Source: Hippopus hippopus
Taxonomy: Eukaryota; Mollusca; Bivalvia; Cardiida; Cardiidae
DNA length: 64,000 nt
Assembly: GCA_946811185.2 (NCBI GenBank)
Contig: OX328106.1
Span: 47,504,311 to 47,568,310 of the forward strand
Reading direction: 5' to 3'
Both the position numbers and the translations under genes were made by a program. The stretch's first letter is position 1; the number at the start of each line of letters is the position of its first letter. Shown one piece after another: positions 51,655 through 62,188 of this stretch. The notes under the pieces are model-generated. The model was not told the origin of the DNA and ran no database searches. It worked only from the letters and a program-made list of their open reading frames with translations.

Positions 51655-51695
51655 AGCTCTTTTCAGAGCTAACCCCAACAGTCCTTTTCAGGACT
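51655..51695 (+). terminator. Two histone-type stem-loops, right arm
   Basis: AGCTCTTTTCAGAGCT (51655-51670) and AGTCCTTTTCAGGACT (51680-51695). The first matches the animal histone consensus except for the outermost pair. Confidence 0.7.
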
Positions 51696-51830
51696 AACCA
51701 TCTACCACGAAAGATCTATCTTCAAGATGTCAGACGAAAGTTCTATCTTCAAGCTGCCAGACGAAAGTTCTATCTTCAAGCTGTCAGACGAAAGTTCTAT
51801 CTTCAAATTGTCATTTCTTCAAATTGTCAC

Positions 51831-51870
51831 AGCTCTTTTCAGAGCTAACCCAACAGTCCTTTTCAGGACT
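51831..51870 (+). terminator. Two histone-type stem-loops, right arm
   Basis: AGCTCTTTTCAGAGCT (51831-51846) and AGTCCTTTTCAGGACT (51855-51870), the latter followed by AACCATCTACCACGAAAG. Confidence 0.7.
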
Positions 51871-51939
51871 AACCATCTACCACGAAAGTTCTATCTTTCT
51901 TTTAGAAGAGATACACTCCAGAGAGTTATACTGCAAAGA

Positions 51940-52440
51940 GTAAGAATCATACATAGGTGTAGAAAAAAGACTAAGTCCAACTCAATGGTCAACCTTTTTA
52001 AAAGAGAGAAAATCATTCATAGATGCAGAAAAATCAGAAAGACTAAGTCCAACCCAGTGCTCAAACATTTAGAAATCATTCATAGAGATGCAGAAAAAAG
52101 TCTAAGTCCAACTCAGTGATATAGGGACAAATTCCTTTTAGAAAGAGAAAAATCATTCATAGGGGAAAAAAGTCTAAGTCCAACTCAATGCTTAGGCAAT
52201 TAAAAAGAGAATTCATAGTTGAAAAAAGACTAAGTCCAACTCAATGGTTAGACATTTAGAAATCATACATAGGGTAAAAAAAAGTCTAAGTGCAACTCAG
52301 CGATATAGGGACAAATTCCATTTAGAGAGAAGAAATCAATCATAGATAAGAAAAAGTCTAAGTCCAACTCAATGGTCAGGCAATTAGAAAGAAAAAAATC
52401 ATCCATAGGGTGAAAAAACTAAGTCCAACTCAGTGATCTG
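51940..52440. repeat. Tandem repeat block, right arm (CTAAGTCCAACTCAATG)
   Basis: About eight units, the mirror of 37555-38070. Confidence 0.75.
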
Positions 52441-52456
52441 ACCATTTTTTACCCAA

Positions 52457-52733
52457 CCTACCAGTCATAAGATCTGCACTTTGAATGCTAATTCCCTCTC
52501 AGGGTAGAGAGCCTGGGAAAAACTCCCCCCCCTTTCGCTTTTTTGCAAAAAATTCCGCTCAGGGACGGGAGCCTGGGGCATTTTTGTCCCCAGACTGCCA
52601 TCCACACGGCCGCCATTTTGAATGCTAAATCCCTCTCAGGGTAGAGAGTATGGGATATTTTTTTAAAAAAATCTTTCGGGGACAGCATATAGGGACACAT
52701 TTTTTGTCAGGGACGGTGATATAGGGCGCTCAG
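52457..52733. repeat. Subterminal region, right
   Basis: Mirror of the left subterminal region, with the duplicated TTTGAATGCTAA(A)TCCCTC motif and a CGGCCGCCATTTT (YY1-like) stretch at about 52609. Confidence 0.55.
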
Positions 52734-52786
52734 GGAGGGGAGCATGGGAACTACCCCCGGCCTGGGTAGTTCCCATGCTCCCCTCC
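52734..52786. repeat. Terminal hairpin, right end
   Basis: Arms 52734-52756 and 52764-52786 pair over 23 bases around loop CCGGCCT; mirror of the left hairpin. Confidence 0.85.
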
Positions 52787-52795
52787 TTTACTACT

Positions 52796-52801
52796 ATTGT
52801 C
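52796..52801. repeat. Target site duplication, right copy (ATTGTC)
   Basis: Same six bases as 37201-37206, directly after the element end TTTACTACT. Confidence 0.9.
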
Positions 52802-53866
52802 TTGTCCTGGTTGTTGGTTGCTTGATTTTCTTTTTTCGCCAGTGTTATTCCCTTTCTTTCTTGACACACCTAATCGTCGCCCCCTTCTCCTGCTCTGTCT
52901 GTTTGAATTCCTTGATCCTCTAGATGATTTTAGATCGGTTCTAAACGAGTCATTTATCACTTCTATTGAGTTCCCGATTGAGGTACTTCGCACGTTATCG
53001 AAATTGCGTTGATCTCCAGCAGTTCTTTGGGTGAACCTTCGACCTGTAATTCGATCTACTGGTCGTCGTGTCATGCTGCTCTCCCTCCTTTCCGACATTC
53101 TTCCGGTATTTAAATGGGGTTCAAAGCGTCTGTGTCCCATTCTTCTCATGCTTCCATCAGCTGTGCGGTCCCAGGTTGGTCTATATATTCTCTCTCCTGT
53201 CCATGGGTCAATTGTCATGGGCCGTCTAGAATCAAAATCCTGAGCAAAGTCATGTGGAAAATCCCTGTATTGTAATAAATCTTGACGTCTTTCATAAGTA
53301 TTGAATTCATTTAACATTTGTCTACTGTTTCCAAGCCTGTCTATTGATTCGTAACGGTCTCTTGTTCGGCTTGGAGAATCACGGCTGCCGAAAACAGCTG
53401 AGTGTTCCACGGATGAACCTCTATTGGCACGTATGTCAGGAGTAATATAAGGGTCTCTGTAGTCGGTTCTATCAACAGAAGAGGAAGAATCTCTCATATT
53501 GGATGTCGAGAATCTTCTGTCCGCAGGTTGATAAGGGTCTGTATATGCAAGTCTCGGTCTGCTCCTTTCTAGAGGTTCGAAACGGTCTGCAAGACGAGTT
53601 CTAGAACCACGTGCTACAACTCCATCATACGGATCTAGAGATCTGTCTCTAAAGTTTGGTCGACTTCGCCTATCAAATTGATAAGGAGGCCCAAGTGATG
53701 AACTTGAATAAGACCTCGGGAAAGAATCGAAGCCTCCTGCTGAGTCAGTCGGTGGTCCATAGTCTGCAAAACGTGGTCCAAAGTCAAAGGAGTGGAATGG
53801 TTGTCCATGGAGCTGATTTAAACATAAAATGAACACTGGAATTTGGAGAAAGTTCGTCAATTTCAT
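52796..53866 (-). pseudogene. Secreted-protein host gene, 5' part (interrupted by the element)
   Basis: 357 host codons from the ATG at 53866. The first ~21 residues (MKLTNFLQIPVFILCLNQLH) form a signal peptide. The rest is rich in Arg, Ser, Asp, Tyr and Pro (YDSFPRSY, RDRSLDPYDG-like runs) and turns strongly basic near the insertion (RQSRRRGRRLGVSRKKG). At 52796 the frame enters the element and stops after 14 more codons, in the terminal hairpin. Dropping the element and one ATTGTC copy would give an unbroken frame of about 700 codons with 36169-37206, so this is a fresh disruption. An acceptor (TTTCTATTTCAG) ends at 53892, implying a 5'-UTR intron. Family not recognised. Confidence 0.78.
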
Positions 53867-53892
53867 TGCAGGTACTATCGATGGTTGCTGTC

Positions 53893-54900
53893 TGAAATAG
53901 AAACGTATCGAACTCTTTTACAGTTGCAGTGAGTACTGTGTGAAGAAAATGACCCGTCGATTTGTGATAATGTTTTTAATTCTAATTCGAAAAAAGGGGT
54001 CTAAACCAGGAATCGATTTGAAAAATTAATATACGGAGAGAATGATAATGATGTCAAAATCAAGACATTGGGGTTTAAAAAAAAAGAAAACATAAAACTT
54101 CCAATACGGCACAGTTACTAAAATTATAGGACAAGTTTGAATTTACAGACTACTCTATCTATAGACTTGTAAGCCATTTTGGGTCCTTCGACACGATTAT
54201 TAAAATGGATATTATACTCGGGCTTTATCGGTTCAGGTCACAGCAATGGGATACCTATTAACTGTCGTATTATTTTTGTTTATAAATTATTTTGATCATT
54301 ATAATCAGTAGGTTCACCGTACCCTAAATCGATCTTTCTCTACCAACCTCATTTTTTCAATTTTTGTTATCATGTAAGACTTTTTAATAATTACCATCCT
54401 CTTCCATTTGTAGTTGGAGACAAACTCATTTTATCTCCTTGAGACTAATTACCTCATTAATTCAAAGACCATCAATACAACGATGAAAACATAAAACCTT
54501 GGAACTCAAAAAATGAAAGAGTTTAAAAAACATTTCAACTACTTAACTACAAGTTCAAATTTTAAAGGATTAAATTAACTTACTCAAGTCACAAGTCCAA
54601 CAGCTTGTCAAACACAAAATTCACATTTTGTATCAAACCAAACACTTTGCCACCACAAAGTTATGTGTACTATGACAGAAACCGTCGTGTCCCACCTCGT
54701 CAAATGATATACAGCCGCCTCATGCTGCTCACATATATCATGGCCATTAAAATTTCAAAACGTTGAATTTCCGGGTCAGAGTGTGAAAACAGTTGCTCTT
54801 AATCGGTTTCGCGCCACAGACGATTTCAGTAGCTTTTGCAGGCAGTTCCGATCCAGAGAAGATAATACGGAACGCACAGCATAATTTGAATTGCTGTTGT
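53893..54900. other. Upstream of the interrupted gene, nothing recognised
   Basis: Should hold the 5'-UTR intron and first exon of the minus-strand host gene, but no promoter could be assigned. AT-rich. Confidence 0.3.
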
Positions 54901-54904
54901 GTGA

Positions 54905-55172
54905 TATGGCCTGCAACACGCGAAAAAGGGGCATTCGGACATTTGCGTAAAGTGTCGTCTCGGATCAGCCTGCGTAGTCCGCGCAGGCTAATCCGAAACG
55001 GCACTTTCCGTTTTTATGTAATTTTCTGTTTTGCGCAAGTCTACTGTATCACAAAATCTATTGTAGTCGTAAAGTGCCGTCTCGGATTAGCCTGCGCGGA
55101 CTGCGCAGGCGGATCCGAGACGACACTTTACGCAAATGTCCGAATGCCCCTTTTCGCGTGTTGCAAGCCATA
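54905..55172. mobile_element. MITE family C copy
   Basis: The ends ATGGCCTGCAACACGCGAAA and TTTTCGCGTGTTGCAAGCCAT enclose two GC-rich hairpins. Confidence 0.7.
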
Positions 55173-55795
55173 TTTACTGATATGAAAATGCCTTTGAACT
55201 GTTATGTATCGAACCATTTTCCTAGCTAATCATATCCATCTTACTCTTTTGGCCATCCAAAGATACATTCTTACACGACCAAATAAATACATGGGTTATT
55301 TAGATCCCTGAAATACAATTCACCGGCAAATAAAGACCCTTTAAAGTCATATTAAAACAAATTCTAAAGCGTACAGTGTAGATCACAGATCAGAGGCAAC
55401 TTGTGAAGTCAGTCAAATTTCAGTTTTATTTCATTGTATTTTTAAAGTAGCTCTTCAAAGAACAATATTCATATATTGACTCTCAAAAAATTTGGAGTCG
55501 AAATTATCTGTTTAAATAAAAAGGGTGTTGTCGAAATGTTTTAAAACGCCATTACAAAGAAAAATGTGTAGGAATAACGAACATTTAAGACAGAAACAAG
55601 GCATTTTAAGTGTCTGAATTCGACTGAAACTATTTTTGACAGCGTCGTAATTATGATTTAACTTCACCATTAATCAATTCAAATTGTCTGTACCAAGAGA
55701 ACCGTCTTTGTAACAGCAAACATAAGTATTTTATATTCTTCTATAAAGAGACTATTTTTACGCCGTGAATTTATTTTCAACACTCTTAATTAATC
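55173..55795. other. Nothing recognised
   Basis: AT-rich, with one decayed family D scrap near 55370-55400. Confidence 0.3.
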
Positions 55796-55796
55796 C

Positions 55797-56024
55797 TTAA
55801 CTATTTACCAAACGACAAAATTTAGACTAGTAGAAGTTGAAAGCATTAGCAGACGACAAAATAAAAGTGACTGAACAATTGAAATTTGTTTTGGGAAAGG
55901 TAGAAAACATTGTGGGAAAAGGAGAAAATGCTGGTTACCAACATTTTCTCCTTTTCCCACAATATTTTCAAAAGGCTTCTGTCTCAGGGTCGTTAAAAGT
56001 TTAGATTGTGTGGTAAAGGGTTAA
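55797..56024. mobile_element. MITE family A copy, TTAA at both ends
   Basis: TTAA (55797-55800) CTATTTACCA .. TGGTAAAGGG TTAA (56021-56024). Palindrome centre at 55900-55972. Confidence 0.7.
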
Positions 56025-56232
56025 ACCGCTAAATAAATACAATAATAATTTCTAGCCAATAGTGAAAACGCAAATACTGCGATTTCAAAACTCTTTTCTC
56101 TGCAAAAATCCTCACTGTATCGGACAGTGTAGACTGAAGATCAGACTCACGTTCTGTGTAGTCTGATTTTGATCTACATTGACCGAAAAAGCGCCTTTTC
56201 AAAGCCACGCTAAGAAGCCATAGTTTAATATA
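56021..56232. mobile_element. Hairpin MITE family D copy, diverged
   Basis: Shares the TTAA with the preceding family A copy. Hairpin at 56118-56190. Confidence 0.55.
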
Positions 56233-56282
56233 GAACCAACAAACAAAAGAGTGTAGAGTATCCGTCTTAAAGTAAAGCAATT

Positions 56283-56450
56283 AAATAGAGTTTATTTCAT
56301 CAGCTTGTGGTTAATATGGGGAAATATTTGCCGAAAAAGGGAAAGGTATGCGAAAATAACGAGTGCCGTAAGGCACGAGTTATTTTCGCGGACCTTTCCC
56401 TTTCCCCATATTAACCACATATTAACCACAAGCTGATGAAATAAATTATA
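56283..56450. repeat. Long hairpin (about 70-bp arms)
   Basis: TTTATTTCATCAGCTTGTGG TTAATATGGGG is mirrored by CCCCATATTAACCAC .. AAGCTGATGAAATAAA. The inner part is GAAAATAACGAGTGCC / GGCACGAGTTATTTTC. One arm carries a duplicated ATATTAACCACA. Confidence 0.75.
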
Positions 56451-56709
56451 TATTATATTTCCTCTGATTATTTTGTCAACGAATGCCACTTTTAAAACTT
56501 AAAAACTTAAAAAACTTAAAAAAGTAGTTCCAGATTTTCAGCAGGAGGAAAATATTCACTGTGACGGGGAAATAATTCCCCCCAGCTTAAATTACGACAT
56601 TTCTTTACCCATAACATTTCTAAAAATAGACACATGAAATATGATATAAAAAAATATGGCCTACCAAGAAAGTGATGACGACAAAAATGTTCTTTTCTGT
56701 ATTTATAAA

Positions 56710-56956
56710 TGAGCCATGATCTGGCAAAAGGGGATTTCCCCATGATGCATGATACTAAGCAAGACATCCTATAAATATAGGTCCATAAAACTTACTTTGT
56801 GGAACAACCGACTGAATTCGGAGGTAGAGGAGTCCTTTGACATGCAGAAAATTGACCAGTAGCAAAAAATTCCGATCCAGGTCAGCCTGCGTAGGCTGAC
56901 CTGGTCGATACTTTATGAAGATACATTAAACCCCCTCTTCACAGAGCATGGCTCAA
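56710..56956 (+). mobile_element. MITE family B copy, short hairpin
   Basis: GAGCCATGATCTGGCAAAAG start, CAGAGCATGGCTC end. The internal hairpin is shortened to GGTCAGCCTGCGTAGGCTGACC. Confidence 0.65.
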
Positions 56957-57061
56957 ATGTCTTCGCATTGATCAGTGTTTTAAATCTTCTTTCACCTGTT
57001 GATTATCCTTATTTCTCGAAAATATTTTTTTTTTTTCAAACCGTATCAGCGACTTGAAGAT

Positions 57062-57092
57062 GTTATTGGAGAGGTCATCAGACCTCTCCAAT
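57062..57092. repeat. Small perfect hairpin
   Basis: ATTGGAGAGGTC ATCA GACCTCTCCAAT, a 12-bp stem with a 4-nt loop. Confidence 0.7.
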
Positions 57093-57324
57093 AGTGGTGA
57101 GTTTAAAAGGCAGACTGCCACAGAATTTGCTGTCTAAATCCATTTTTCTTGCGAAATTGTTCTGATACACAGTCTGTTTCGTCATGGTTTTTATAAATAA
57201 AGCGAAATAAAAAAACCGAAACAGGAAATAGACGTGGTTTATTTTTATATTTCAGAACAGATTTGTTATATTAATTTGCCATGGTTGCAAATGACCTCTC
57301 AAATAATTGTAATTTTTCTTTAAG

Positions 57325-57510
57325 CAAACAAATCTAAGCAGAAGAAAAAATAAGAAGAAGTTCGTTAAAAAAGAGAAAGAAGATCCGCTGGACAAGATCA
57401 TGCGACTTGAAAACGCGGAAAGAAGGTCAAATGACCGTCATGTAAAGCATAAGAGGTTTCTACGCGGCGGCTTTTTTACTTGTTTATTTACATGTACCAA
57501 AATATATTGA
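57325..57510 (+). CDS. Candidate 3' terminal exon of an unidentified host gene
   Basis: After acceptor TTTTTCTTTAAG the frame runs 61 codons to a TGA. It reads QTNLSRRKNKKKFVKKEKED and PLDKIMRLENAERRSNDRHV in its first two thirds; the last third looks random. AATAAA follows at about 57522. A small exon-like stretch with good borders at 57049-57094 lies upstream, but its phase leads into a different, earlier stop. Weak; treat as a lead only. Confidence 0.25.
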   Translation, partial: QTNLSRRKNKKKFVKKEKEDPLDKIMRLENAERRSNDRHVKHKRFLRGGFFTCLFTCTKIY

Positions 57511-57529
57511 AATTAAAAGCTAATAAACT

Positions 57530-58245
57530 ATTTGAAAACATTGATGCTGACCTCTCCTGGCTTCTTTTGTAAAGAAGCCAACTTGTTTTGCTTACCCTTG
57601 ACATGACTGTGTAAGGTCAGAATTTCTTTTCATGGCTGACTACGATGTCTTCCCTACTTTTGCCTCGATCACGGCGTGCTGCGAGACCTATGTTTTTATT
57701 TGATCATATAACCAATCTAACTTGCAGTGTAAAGGAGCACGTGTGAATGTTCTTATCTCACAAACGTTTTGGGTAAGATTTTGTGAAGTCATACGCGATT
57801 TATGTGACGTCATTTGTGAAAGCATTGTATATCTGTCCATTATCTTCATAGCGCGTCAGAACGACATTCACAGTCACTTTAGCTTTTGATCTTGATGTTC
57901 ATGGTAAAGCTATTTAAAGTCTCTTTAAAATTTTAAAAGATATCTGAAATTCGTTTTTATCTATACAGATTACTTGTTGTGAATTCATGAGAACTAATAT
58001 TGTCTAAGTCTCCTACTAGGACGGATGTTATGACAAGGTACATGAATCACAAAGACGTAGAAATTTCATATCATTTAAATGCAACACATACGGGAAAATC
58101 CATCCTCAGTGACCCAGTTTCGATTCATTCTGTAATCGCCTCTGGGTTATTTCGCTGGCGTTTTCTCGTTGTCATGAATTATTCATGAAGCATTTTGATT
58201 GGTGATCTCAGTTTTTCTTTGAGAAAATTTAAACAATTTTTATCA
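57530..58245. other. Nothing recognised
   Basis: No supported gene or repeat. Confidence 0.3.
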
Positions 58246-58249
58246 CAAA

Positions 58250-58610
58250 TACGCCGTCATTTCTATTTTTTCGTTGTCTGCGCATGTCATATTCTTGAAG
58301 ATTCGACCTGTCTGCTATGACACGTCACCGATCCCATATACTAGGGAAAAGTAGGGCTTATACGGAAGCTATAACTCAAGCCTGTGGGGGCTGTTTTACT
58401 GTTTTAATAAATGGTCGGTGCATAGGTTACATGCTAGCTGATCATAACTGAATCAATCGCACCAGGTAGCGTTTTATTGAGTAAACGTTTATTTGGTTTT
58501 GAAATTCAAAGTAACGGTTGTCGTTTTGAAAAGTAGTCCGGTTCTGTACCCAGAATGCTCAAATTAGATAGATGTGTATTTGTAGAATGCCATCTAGCGG
58601 GAGATAATGC
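58250..58610. repeat. Dispersed repeat family I, copy 2
   Basis: Same family as 10490-11150 (CGTTTTATTGAGTAAACGTT, AAGTAACGGTTGTCG, TTCTGTACCCAGAATGC). Confidence 0.5.
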
Positions 58611-58676
58611 TATTTTTTACTTGTCGATATCCAATGACATCATTCGTTGCAAATCAAGCTTAGTGATACTTTAAAT

Positions 58677-58880
58677 ATGGCGGCGCCCATCAACACCACA
58701 ATCGAGAAGCGTTTAAAAGAGATTTTCGGCGTAACACCGAAAGATTGTCAGTTAAAATCGTTCACAAAGATCGATAGTGTCGTCCCTGTATTGCAGAATG
58801 GCGTATCTCACAGGAGACAAGCACGGCGACGGCCGCCATATTTGTTGACAACCTCCGGTTTTTTTCAGGGTTATTTTTAG
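58677..58880 (+). CDS. Candidate first exon of an unidentified host gene
   Basis: The ATG lies in AATATGGCGGCGCC, a YY1-type start context common in animal promoters. The first ~40 residues (MAAPINTTIEKRLKEIFGVT .. CQLKSFTKIDSVVPVLQNG) look like real protein. The remainder is basic and may be intron read-through. No downstream exon was found. Low confidence. Confidence 0.3.
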   Translation: MAAPINTTIEKRLKEIFGVTPKDCQLKSFTKIDSVVPVLQNGVSHRRQARRRPPYLLTTSGFFQGYF

Positions 58881-60085
58881 TACCGGAAGAAATGAAATTA
58901 TCCTCTCTACAACAGAGTATCGTTATGTCATCGATCTTTGAATTAGATATTAGGGTACTTCCCGACCAAATGAATATTCATAAAAAACGACGATTTGCTG
59001 GTCAATTTACCCAGGGGTGATGCTTGTAGAGTAACGTAATGCTTCAAACCTGGGTTCCGAGGATGGGGAAAGTCATAAAGTCAAATATTCAAAGGCATTT
59101 TAAGATGCACGCGTTTAACGCTTACGTCATTAAAATTGCGTTGTTAGGTCTGAATGGTCTATCATTGTATAAAACATTATTTGTCATCGTTAGGATTCTA
59201 CCTGCTTTGTGAAATATTTCTGAAGTAAATACCATTGTTTACTATATATTGCCATCGCTCTTGGCATTGATGTATCGAATATTTATGTGGGTTAGTGCAG
59301 TCCTGCTCAGATATTTTTCTGCTAGAGCTCTTCAGAGGTTTGCTGAGAGAGTCGTCGTCCATAGACATACACCAGCCAGGTTACTTGTACCATAAACATT
59401 CCTTCCTTTGAACAAAACTGTGCTGAGGTAAGCTCGTAGTAACTGAAACAAGTCCCGTTTTTACCCCCCTTTTGTAAGCATACAAAATTTATTACTTCTT
59501 CGATGCTCTCTGAAACTTCTTGTTGAAAAGTGAATGCGTCTCAACATAAAATGCAGGCAAAGGTGGGATAGGTTACAAATATTAAGAAGAACAGACTTGT
59601 CTAGTTATGAAGGGAGATTATTACTACCTGTAACAATTATTACGGAATATAAAGAAATGCCACAGTAATCTCCCTTGCATAGTTTTGAAATTTCATTAGC
59701 ACCACAAAGGGGGTTTTTTTTTAACTCATGAACGACTGTTTATCGTCTTGCATCTGTCCACTTTCGAAGTAAAGTGGTAAACGGAGAAACTTCTTCTGTT
59801 GCCGCAATGCCTTCAAGTGTAATTATGCATTGCAATTTGCAGATAAAGTAATATTGTGAAGATAATGGAGATATCAAAACAGTGCGATCTGCAGATTTAT
59901 TTCTCAAGGGATAATGAATTAAACAATAATGACCGAGGCATTCGATTTTAGTTATCAACAGAAACATAGACCAAGTAGTGAGTTTGATTTTGAGCTAGGA
60001 GCATTTTTCAAGTGAGATTGTCCATGAGTGAGGCACTGCAGAACCCCAGCCATGTAATGAGTGAAATAAATGGTTTAGCTGTCGC
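58881..60085. other. Nothing recognised
   Basis: About 1.2 kb without a supported gene. A frame of 75 codons on the minus strand near 59740-59967 has no protein-like features. Confidence 0.3.
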
Positions 60086-60087
60086 CT

Positions 60088-60314
60088 TAACCTCCTACGA
60101 CACAATCCCGAGGTTTATCGATCTTGAGAAAAAGGACTCTTTGAAAACATTGTGGGAAAAGGAGAAAATGATGGTAACCAGCATTTTCTCCCTTCCCCAC
60201 AATGTTTTCTACCATTCTCAGGTAGTTCGGTTTTTGAGTCATTCATTTTTAAGAAGTTGTCTGGAAATGTTTTGGATTTGGATTTCGATTTTGTCGTTCG
60301 GTAAAGAGTTAATG
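60088..60314. mobile_element. MITE family A copy
   Basis: GCCTTAACCTCCTACGACAC start, TTCGGTAAAGAGTTAATG end, palindrome centre at 60142-60206. Confidence 0.6.
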
Positions 60315-61424
60315 TAAACTGTTTGTCCTGTCATAAAAACACAGTTCTTGGAAAAGCCTAAAGTAGCTTTGATAAAAGCATAATTACTGGATAAAAATAA
60401 AGAAGCTATTACAATAGAAGGAATGACCGTGCAAACGTTTGATATTTCGGATTTTGTTCTCCTGTTGTTTTCATTGCCTGTCCTTTTATTAAAGTATAAT
60501 TTACATGATAAAAAGGAGCTTTAAAAGTATGATACATCTAAGAACTAAATGATGCAAACGACCACATTTGCCGTCGAGAATGGCAGATCTGGAAGATAAT
60601 ATTTCTTTATTTTAATCTTTATTCTCCTGCAAGATGTACTATGTGTCTATACTTAAAATCATAAATTATGGAAGAAATTAGGTAAATTTTAAGAAAATAA
60701 ATATATGGAGGTGCCGACGTACGCACAAGACTATATTTGCAATCGAAAGAGACAGATCTCGAATAGACCATTTACATATTTTGATATCTAATTTCCTGCT
60801 TTCTTTTTATCTAAAAAAAAAAAAAAAAAAAAATCTGGAAGAAAAGAAGGAAGTTAATTATTTAACCTGTACTTTCACAAAACTATGATTTCTTGAAGAA
60901 GAAACAGACAAAGAGCTGAAAAAAGTATAATACGTGTATATGGAATTACCGACTAATGCAAAAGATCATATTTGCCATCGAGAATGACAGATCTCGAAGA
61001 GAACATTTCTTTATCTTGATTTTTATTCTCCTGCAAGGTAGACTGCTTATCCTTTTATAATAACAATCTTTCTGAAGGGAAAAAAAGCTTTCAAGTTTAA
61101 AATGTACAGAAATACAAACTCAGACGAAAGACCATATATGCCATCGAGAACAACAGATCTCGTAGAGAAAATTCGAGACATCTCGATTTGTATTCTCCTA
61201 CAATTTGTACTGTCTGTATTTTGATGAAAGCAAAAGTTCCAGAAGAACCTAAGGTATTTATCAAATAAAAATGTATTGAAGTGCCTATGTACGCAAAAGA
61301 CCATATCTGCCATCGAGAATGACAGATCTCGAAGAGAACAATTTGATGTGTAAATTTTGATTCTTTCGCAACGTAGACTGATTGTGTATTTGCCATCGAG
61401 ACTGAAAAACATGTAGAGACCTGA

Positions 61425-61476
61425 GTTGATACTTTTTTTAGATGCATTAAGCCCCTCTTTAACAGAGCAAGGCTCG
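61425..61476 (+). mobile_element. MITE family B terminal fragment inside the satellite
   Basis: TAGATGCATTAAGCCCCTC .. AGAGCAAGGCTC, only the right end. Confidence 0.5.
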
Positions 61477-61936
61477 AAATTGTATTGAAGTGCCTATATA
61501 CGCAAAAGACAACATCTGCCATCGAGAATGACAGATCTCGAAGAGAACAATTTGATGTGTAAATTTTGATTCTGCTGATCAGATTTCAAGAAAACAAAAC
61601 ATGAAGTGCCGATATACGTATAATAATATACTTGCAATCGAGAGAGTCAGATCTCGAAGAGGCCACTTATATATTTCATTTTTTTTATTCTCCTGCAAGG
61701 TAGACTGTTTGTCCTTTTATAACAATCACATTTTCTGAAAGAAAAAAAGGAGCTTTCGATAAAATAATATATGGAAATACAACATCTGACAAAAAACTAA
61801 AAATGCCATCGAGAATAACAGCTCTCTAAGAGAACATTTTTTAGACATCTCTATTTGTATTCTACAATTTGTACTGTCTGTGCTTTTTGGAAAGCAAAAG
61901 TTCTAGAAACCCCAATGTAGCTTTTAAATTCAAACT

Positions 61937-62188
61937 CGCCACGCTCTGGCAATAGGAGTTTAATGCATCTCCGTGATGTATTATACCAAGAAAGTTATCG
62001 TACAGTTAAGGATCCATAAAATCGATTTTGGTCAACAAATGATTGAAACATGGGTTAGAATTGTCCTTGCAGAAATTTGACTAATGAAAAGTGTTACTAC
62101 CCAGTTCAGCCTGCACGGACTGCACAGGCTGACCTGAGTCGATACTTTTTGCAGATGCAGTAAGCCCCCTCTTAACAAAGCACGGCTC
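61937..62188 (+). mobile_element. MITE family B copy inside the satellite
   Basis: GCCACGCTCTGGCAATAGG start, AAAGCACGGCTC end. In the same position of the ~1.1 kb period as the copy at 63039. Confidence 0.65.

Larger units (their letters stand above)
51500..51910 (+). repeat. Repeat of GACGAAAGTTCTATCTTCAA units with stem-loops, right arm
   Basis: Mirror of 38085-38500. The frames of 66 and 130 codons here run through repeats and stem-loops and are not called. Confidence 0.65.
37207..52795. mobile_element. 15.6 kb Polinton-like DNA polymerase element with giant inverted arms
   Basis: Seen directly: perfect ATTGTC duplication; outermost bases 5'-AGTAGTAAAGG and CCTTTACTACT-3'; inverted arms of ~3.37 kb (37207-40577) and ~4.90 kb (47893-52795); a 7.3 kb unique core; and terminal 23-bp-stem hairpins. 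Genes: a protein-primed-type PolB, a CCHC protein, a coiled-coil protein, a Cys-rich mini-protein, a 218-residue unknown, and small-gene cassettes in the arms. Known of Polintons/Mavericks: 15-20 kb, 6-bp duplication, AG ends, PolB. Differences: no RVE integrase, FtsK/HerA-type ATPase, Ulp-type protease or jelly-roll capsid gene found; the arms are far longer than usual and carry genes; the ends are hairpins. It could be a reduced Polinton moved in trans, an adintovirus- or bidnavirus-like relative, or a separate integrated linear DNA virus. The intact frames, near-identical arms and perfect duplication suggest a recent insertion. Confidence 0.85.
47893..52795. repeat. Right inverted arm of the element
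   Basis: Mirror of the left arm, plus a 1.5 kb block (about 49370-50885) with two extra gene cassettes. That block is bounded by ~250-bp direct repeats (49350-49615 and 50870-51150) containing the promoter module, so one recombination event between repeats could remove or add it. Confidence 0.9.
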
